Below are positions 53,092 through 57,482 of a stretch of DNA of 57,482 nucleotides, one piece after another. The DNA is taken from positions 1 through 57,482 of the IMG/VR virus record IMGVR_UViG_3300010885_014528, one strand, 5' to 3'. The DNA comes from a virus. A program made the translations under genes and the position numbers. Under the pieces are notes generated by a model. The model searched no databases and was not told the DNA's origin. It saw only the letters and a program-made list of their open reading frames with translations. How positions within the stretch are numbered: the stretch's first letter is position 1; every line of letters begins with the position of its first letter.

Positions 53092-54716
53092 ATCCACCAG
53101 TTAATCTAACCCCATTGCAAAAAGACTATGCTGTCTATTTGCCAGCTATCAGTAGTTTTTATTCTACCTATATTGCTAAACAACGATTAGAAGAATTTGT
53201 ACCTAAGAATCGTATTCCTGCTGGGTTTGATCGTGGTATTGAAGGTATGAATTTCCTTAATCCAGAACAAGGATATTTTACATACAAGTACGGGCTCTAT
53301 TCAGCAGGTCATGCACAATTGGATCTTCAAAAGAGTCTAACACAAGAATCAATGATTCAACAACGAGATCGTAATAACACTATGATCCTCGGTGACTCAG
53401 GTGGATACCAGATTGGTAAGGGTGTTCTTAAGTTTGATTGGTTAGACTTTGAAGGTAAAGAAGCTACTAAGACTCGTCAAAAGATTCTAGAGTGGCTCGA
53501 AGTCACTGCTGATTGGTCTATGATGCTAGACGTTCCTACTTGGGCCTGTGATCATATTCACAGTCCAAAAACTGGTTTGAAAACATTTGAAGACTGTCTA
53601 GATAAGACTCGATATAATAACGACTACTTCTTAATGAATCGTTTAGGACAAACTAAATGGCTTAATGTTCTACAAGGCAGTGATTGGGATACTGCTGAAA
53701 AGTGGTATGACGGTGTAAAAGAATTCAGCGACCCTAAAGGCAAGTATGCAGGGCGAGAAGCAGAAGGTTGGGCCATGGGTGGTGCTAACATGTGCAAGAT
53801 GGATATTACTCTTAAGCGTCTAATGACATTGAGAGAAGATGGTTTGCTGAAGGGCAAAAACTGGATCCACTTCTTGGGTACAGCACAGTTAGATTGGTCA
53901 TGCTATCTAACATTAATTCAACGACAAATTAGGAAACACCTCAATGAAGAACTTACCATCTCTTTTGACTGCGCATCACCGTTCATCGCAACAGCACACG
54001 GACTTGTCTACACAAATGCAGTCCACACGCCAAAAAGGTGGAGTGTTATTATGGACAAAGCCCCAGACAACAAAGTACTTGCAGGAAGCGACGTCCCATT
54101 CCCCTTTGAATCGACAATCGGTCGCCGGTTGACAATGACGGATATTGCCTATTATAATATAGGCAAACGTAAAACGGATAAGGAATTAGCTGGTGTTAAG
54201 TTTGACCATTTGAATCCAGAACACTATCATGAAGTTCCTAGACTTAATAAGCTAGGCAAGATTCCAAACAAAACAAGTTGGGATAGTTTTGCTTATGCTC
54301 TAATGATGGGGCATAATGTAGAATGCCATATTGTTGCTGTACAACGTGCTCAACAGTTAATGGACATTGAAATTGCCAAAGTTAAAGATCGTCTAACATG
54401 GAAACAATGGAAGAAAGTCAAAGGCTCAGATATGAGTGACGAGTATAGTGATTGGGTACCTCGCAATATTCTATACTTTAGTTCTTTTATTGAAGATTTG
54501 TTTAATACTACTACAAAAGAAGAAGCCTTTAAAATGATTGAAGATGCTGGTCCATTTTTAAAGTCACTCGAAGGTGCTCGCTTACAAGGTGGTCCCGCAC
54601 AGAATACATTTGGTAGTTTGTTTGAAATTGAAACAGTGACTAGTGCTGATGAGATCGATCTAGCCAATCCAGATGATGATGACCTACGTGCTCTTGAGGA
54701 AGAAATAACATCATGA
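53088..54716 (+). CDS. DpdA-like TGT-family DNA 7-deazaguanine transglycosylase
   Basis: 542 residues. Catalytic landmarks of the tRNA-guanine transglycosylase superfamily: LGDSGGYQIGKG (Asp103 region), LDVPTW, WLNVLQGSD, GWAMGGANM and FDCASP (nucleophile Asp, about 295). DpdA-type members exchange guanine in DNA for preQ0 or its derivatives, which protects phage DNA from restriction enzymes. FolE and QueD for the precursor are in this window. The C-terminal NTFGSLFEIE (506-515) closely resembles the polymerase's clamp-binding tail (NTFASLFDFE). A tRNA enzyme is the alternative, but the zinc-binding CxCxxC of bacterial Tgt is not present. Confidence 0.78.
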   Translation: MNPPVNLTPLQKDYAVYLPAISSFYSTYIAKQRLEEFVPKNRIPAGFDRGIEGMNFLNPEQGYFTYKYGLYSAGHAQLDLQKSLTQESMIQQRDRNNTMILGDSGGYQIGKGVLKFDWLDFEGKEATKTRQKILEWLEVTADWSMMLDVPTWACDHIHSPKTGLKTFEDCLDKTRYNNDYFLMNRLGQTKWLNVLQGSDWDTAEKWYDGVKEFSDPKGKYAGREAEGWAMGGANMCKMDITLKRLMTLREDGLLKGKNWIHFLGTAQLDWSCYLTLIQRQIRKHLNEELTISFDCASPFIATAHGLVYTNAVHTPKRWSVIMDKAPDNKVLAGSDVPFPFESTIGRRLTMTDIAYYNIGKRKTDKELAGVKFDHLNPEHYHEVPRLNKLGKIPNKTSWDSFAYALMMGHNVECHIVAVQRAQQLMDIEIAKVKDRLTWKQWKKVKGSDMSDEYSDWVPRNILYFSSFIEDLFNTTTKEEAFKMIEDAGPFLKSLEGARLQGGPAQNTFGSLFEIETVTSADEIDLANPDDDDLRALEEEITS

Positions 54717-55255
54717 AAAGAAACTACAATACAGGAACTTCCGATAGTGTGACGTTCTTTATCGGAGACGAAATTGAGCATACTCCTGCCTACGGTATGA
54801 GGACATTATTTGTGACTGGTGCTCACACTCCGATTCGTATTGAAGATATCCTCAATGATGCAAATTCTCAACTTGATGCCAGTAAACATATTAAACATAT
54901 TTTCTTTGGTGCTAATCATAGTTTTCATCCAGAAAATAATTTAGAATGGCAACGTTGGGAAACTATGATTACATATTTTTTAGATAAAGAATATCTGTGT
55001 AGTTTAGATATTCCAATGAGTGCTGTAGAAGAATTTAACGATGGAGGATTAAACGATTACAATAATTTTATTCCGCAAATTCGAGTTCCTATTCCTTATG
55101 TAAAATTATGGAATTACAATACAATGATTAAAATCGATGACAAAGGTTTTAATGCAACAAATCCAGGCGTGTGGACACATAGTCTACATGAATTAAAAAC
55201 CCGTGATAAGTTCACCCCCTGGAGTGCTTACGCAAACGACACTATTATATCATGA
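54713..55255 (+). CDS. hypothetical protein coupled to DpdA
   Basis: 180 residues, no recognised family. RTLFVTGAHTPIRIEDIL (about 29-46) and KHIFFGANHSFHPENN (about 61-76) look like the strand-loop-helix of an alpha/beta enzyme with conserved His; the C-terminal half is Asn/Tyr-rich. ATGA overlaps DpdA at its start and a small gene at its end. It may belong to the deazaguanine pathway. Confidence 0.5.
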   Translation: MKRNYNTGTSDSVTFFIGDEIEHTPAYGMRTLFVTGAHTPIRIEDILNDANSQLDASKHIKHIFFGANHSFHPENNLEWQRWETMITYFLDKEYLCSLDIPMSAVEEFNDGGLNDYNNFIPQIRVPIPYVKLWNYNTMIKIDDKGFNATNPGVWTHSLHELKTRDKFTPWSAYANDTIIS

Positions 55256-55389
55256 ACGAAAATAAACTAATAGAACTAATGACTGCTCAAAACGAGTTGT
55301 TAAAGAAAATTGATTGGAAGCTGTGGGAAATCTACGGCATGATGAAAAAAGAATTAGAACCAACTACTGAAAGCAAAAAAGTAAAATGA
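55252..55389 (+). CDS. 45-aa hypothetical protein
   Basis: 45 residues: charged helix with Trp (KIDWKLWEIYGMMKKEL). ATGA overlaps at both ends support that it is a real gene. Unrecognised. Confidence 0.5.
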   Translation: MNENKLIELMTAQNELLKKIDWKLWEIYGMMKKELEPTTESKKVK

Positions 55390-55775
55390 TTATTCGACAA
55401 GATGTTAGACCTAACAAGATGATTTGGGTGACCTTTAACAAAGAAGGTATGCACAAATATCCTGCGGCATTAACAGATCCCAACCTAGCAACAGGCGACG
55501 AATACGATGTTAGCTTCTTAGGCTATCCACATCGTCATATTTTCCACTTTAAGGTTTGGATCAGTGTGACACACGATGATCGTGATATTGAGTTTATTCA
55601 GTTCAAACGCTGGTTGCTAAATCTCTACAAAGATAGTATACTAGCATTAGACTACAAGAGTTGTGAGATGATGTCTGGAGATTTATATCAACAGATTTCA
55701 CAAAAGTATCCCAACCGTGAGGTCTGGATCGAAGTCTCCGAAGATGGAGAAAATGGTTCATTTATTAAGTATTAA
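55386..55775 (+). CDS. T-fold protein, QueD-like
   Basis: 129 residues. GYPHRHIFHFKVWISVTHDDRD then IEFIQFKRWLLNLY, LDYKSCEMMSGDLYQQI and VWIEVSEDGENG follow the strand-helix layout of T-fold (QueD/PTPS) proteins: the paired His (HRHIFHF), D/E-F-x-x-F/L-K, the LDxxS region and the final purine-anchoring Glu. It is shorter than QueD and much diverged. Placed next to DpdA, it may be a second pterin/deazaguanine enzyme. The fold call is by pattern only. Confidence 0.5.
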   Translation: MIIRQDVRPNKMIWVTFNKEGMHKYPAALTDPNLATGDEYDVSFLGYPHRHIFHFKVWISVTHDDRDIEFIQFKRWLLNLYKDSILALDYKSCEMMSGDLYQQISQKYPNREVWIEVSEDGENGSFIKY

Positions 55776-55793
55776 TTTACAAGGAAAGTAAAA

Positions 55794-56045
55794 ATGGCAG
55801 TTCCTGCTTATATTCAAAAAACCCTTCGTTTGAAACCCGAAGTTTCGAAGATTTTTGACGACTTAGATACATGGTTAGATTATTGCAGATTTAACATGAT
55901 CAATTTTGATCCTGCAGATTTGTATCGTTCGAGAGACTATAAAGAATGGCAACGTAGACAAGGTGGATACGAGCGTAAGCCGTATCTAGGAAAAAATCCT
56001 AGACCTTACAACGGAAAGCCACGCAATGACAATTTTTCTAATTGA
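55794..56045 (+). CDS. small basic hypothetical protein
   Basis: 83 residues: N-terminal helices (VPAYIQKTLRLKPEVSKIF; DLDTWLDYCRF), the motif DPADLYRSRDYKEWQRR and a basic Tyr/Asn-rich tail. AAGGAAAG before the ATG. Conserved-looking but not identified. Confidence 0.6.
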   Translation: MAVPAYIQKTLRLKPEVSKIFDDLDTWLDYCRFNMINFDPADLYRSRDYKEWQRRQGGYERKPYLGKNPRPYNGKPRNDNFSN

Positions 56046-57096
56046 TTTAGAAAGCGTAGAAACTAGGTACACGGGACAATGGAAGTCTCATGTACCTAAT
56101 CTCTTACGAAAGGCAGGACACAATGTCAACATTATATCAGGTCCTACGGACATTCCTAGTGCTACCACTCCTGGCGCATTTCTCAACTTCGGCGGCACTA
56201 ATATCTACAAAGCTAGTCAAGTTGAACAAATGGGCCGTTTATTTTGCTCCGGAGCAGTTAAGCCAGGTGATCATTTTTTGTTTACTGATGCTTGGCATCC
56301 TGGCATCATAAACTTAAAGTACATGAGTGAACTACTGAATATTCCAGTAGTCACACATGGCTTATGGCATGCTGGTAGTTATGATCCTCAAGACTTTCTC
56401 GGACGCCTTGTGGGAGACAAGCCCTGGGTACGTCATGCAGAGAAGAGCTTTTTCTACGCATTTGATCACAACTATTTTGCCACAGACTTTCACATTGGGA
56501 TGTTTCGTGACAACTTGCTACAGACTAATCTAGGAACTATCTACGATTATACTGCATCCGGAAGGATTGTACGCACAGGTTGGCCCATGGAGTATATGGA
56601 TAATACATTAACCATGTATAAGAACATGCCTAAGCGGGATCTTATTTTGTTTCCACATCGCATTGCACCAGAAAAGCAAGTTGATATCTTTCGTGACTTG
56701 GCCACACACTTGCCACAATATGAATTTATTGTTTGTCAAGATCAGCAACTAACAAAGAACGAATATCATAATTTACTAGGTGAAAGTAAAATTGTGTTTA
56801 GTGCAAGTTTGCAAGAAACACTAGGTATTGGTTGTTATGAAGGTTCTATTGTAGATGCTGTTCCTATGGTACCCGATCGGTTGTCATACAGTGAAATGTA
56901 TTATGAAGGATTTAAATATCCCAGCGAATGGACGCAAGATTGGGATAGTTATCTAATTCATAGACAAGAATTGTGTCATCACATTATTGTCACAATGACT
57001 CATTACGATAAGAGACTTCCACAACTACGCAAACAAGCAGTTGATCTAACTGAAAACTTTTTTAGTGCAACCAAATTATTGGAAAATTTAAAATGA
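56026..57096 (+). CDS. GT-B fold glycosyltransferase
   Basis: 356 residues. The second Rossmann half shows LILFPHRIAPEKQVDIFRDL (about 206-225), the family-4 phosphate/sugar-binding segment, and VFSASLQETLGIGCYEG (about 259-275) with the E-x7-E type motif. The donor is probably a nucleotide sugar. Near DpdA and replication genes, so DNA glycosylation is conceivable, but glycosylation of virion or host surface is equally possible. Overlaps the previous gene by 20 nt. Confidence 0.7.
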   Translation: MTIFLIDLESVETRYTGQWKSHVPNLLRKAGHNVNIISGPTDIPSATTPGAFLNFGGTNIYKASQVEQMGRLFCSGAVKPGDHFLFTDAWHPGIINLKYMSELLNIPVVTHGLWHAGSYDPQDFLGRLVGDKPWVRHAEKSFFYAFDHNYFATDFHIGMFRDNLLQTNLGTIYDYTASGRIVRTGWPMEYMDNTLTMYKNMPKRDLILFPHRIAPEKQVDIFRDLATHLPQYEFIVCQDQQLTKNEYHNLLGESKIVFSASLQETLGIGCYEGSIVDAVPMVPDRLSYSEMYYEGFKYPSEWTQDWDSYLIHRQELCHHIIVTMTHYDKRLPQLRKQAVDLTENFFSATKLLENLK

Positions 57097-57482
57097 AATG
57101 GTTTTTAAATACACTTGAACGATTCGGTCGTAGACGCATAGTAATGGATAGACAAGATAATGAGCCATACCTTGAACGATATTATTTGTTCCTTAAAGAC
57201 AGAAAGCGTTTTCCCTTTAATGTCTTTCTACATAAGTTTCTTAAATCAGATCCCGATGACGTGCATGATCATCCATGGTCTTACGCTACTCTAATTTTAA
57301 AAGGCGGTTATTATGAATGGACTCCTAACTTTGATTCGCAAGGTGCCAAGATCGGTGAGACACGGCATTGGCGTGGTCCTGGGCACTTCCGTATTTGCCC
57401 TGCTAATAGCTATCACCGTGTTGAGCTTAAAGAAGGAACAGACTGCTGGACAATGTTCATGCCTGGTCCACAAAGGCGTGAA
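57093..57482 (+). CDS. cupin-like protein (3' truncated by window edge)
   Basis: First 130 codons visible. DDVHDHPWSYATLILKGGYYE (about 51-70) and the later YHRVEL (about 111-116) form the two His-containing cupin motifs, giving a small beta-barrel metal site. Similar short proteins occur in T4-like phages with unknown substrate. ATGA overlap with the glycosyltransferase. The C-terminus lies beyond the window. Confidence 0.6.
   Translation, partial: MKWFLNTLERFGRRRIVMDRQDNEPYLERYYLFLKDRKRFPFNVFLHKFLKSDPDDVHDHPWSYATLILKGGYYEWTPNFDSQGAKIGETRHWRGPGHFRICPANSYHRVELKEGTDCWTMFMPGPQRRE

Noticed and set aside
53088-54716. Bacterial-type tRNA-guanine transglycosylase
   Set aside because: The CxCxxC-H zinc site of bacterial Tgt is not present; the overall pattern fits phage DpdA-like proteins better.
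1-57482. tRNA genes, CRISPR arrays, insertion sequences, integrase or attachment sites
   Set aside because: No T-arm GTTCRA-type pattern in a cloverleaf context, no evenly spaced short direct repeats, and no transposase or integrase motifs were seen by reading; a covariance-model search would be decisive for tRNAs.

Overview
The window is part of a large T4-like contractile-tailed phage (myovirus) genome. It is AT-rich and densely packed: genes commonly overlap by ATGA, TAATG or GTGA, and almost all lie on the plus strand. The T4-type affiliation rests on a gp43-like family B DNA polymerase next to a gp45-like sliding clamp, a gp44-like clamp loader, a gp31-like co-chaperonin, a DsbA-like DNA-binding protein, T4-late-like (T/C)ATAAATA promoter boxes, and virion genes resembling those of marine and freshwater T4-like phages. 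The host is probably a Gram-negative bacterium, because there is a spanin pair, several lipoproteins and a TctC/Bug periplasmic binding protein. A BPSL0761-like gene and the TctC protein hint at a betaproteobacterium, which is inference only.

Layout. 0-8.2 kb: the end of a UDP-glucose dehydrogenase, GTP cyclohydrolase I, a GT-A glycosyltransferase, a run of small genes with an MBD4-like DNA glycosylase and a MazG-like pyrophosphohydrolase, a Bax-inhibitor-1 membrane protein and several acidic unknowns. 8.2-10.3 kb: a minus-strand pair (TctC receptor, sulfotransferase) diverging from a methyltransferase. 10.3-20.4 kb: ClpP, QueD, a sugar-nucleotide block (cytidylyltransferase, RmlC-like, UDP-glucuronate decarboxylase), a 2OG-Fe(II) oxygenase, a PP-loop ATPase with a partner gene, UvdE, and a minus-strand membrane-anchored histone-H1-like protein. 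20.4-26.4 kb: an Fe/Mn superoxide dismutase and tail fibre/baseplate genes including two S74 self-cleaving fibres. 26.4-31.3 kb: a DnaE-palm fragment, GroES/gp31, small genes, the clamp loader and PhoH. 31.4-36.7 kb: two virion proteins and a lysis cassette (i-spanin, lipoproteins, GH19 endolysin, holin-like protein). 36.7-40.4 kb: DnaJ, peptide deformylase and ClpA. 40.4-48.5 kb: late genes, many with N-termini resembling capsid-targeting/prohead-protease signals, including three nucleotidyltransferase-type proteins, Dps and a deaminase. 48.5-57.5 kb: DsbA-like protein, DNA polymerase, clamp, a DpdA-type DNA transglycosylase, a T-fold protein, a GT-B glycosyltransferase and a truncated cupin.

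How the genes work together. FolE, QueD, a second T-fold protein and DpdA point to 7-deazaguanine modification of phage DNA; QueE and QueC are not in the window. The UDP-glucose dehydrogenase and UDP-glucuronate decarboxylase together would make UDP-xylose. ClpA and ClpP could form a phage-encoded protease. SOD and Dps suggest protection from oxidative damage, possibly inside the virion.

The most striking non-coding signals are: two tandem hairpins (5-bp stem, 8-nt loop with shared CCATAAG) directly before the DNA polymerase ribosome-binding site, reminiscent of the T4 gp43 autogenous operator; sigma-70 promoters, ten with a full TTGAC(A/T) or TTGCTT -35 and all with exactly 17-bp spacers, several embedded in terminator hairpins or inverted repeats; and a recurring short N-terminal (L/I)xE-(G/S/N) motif on late proteins. 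No tRNA, rRNA, CRISPR array, insertion sequence or integrase was found.
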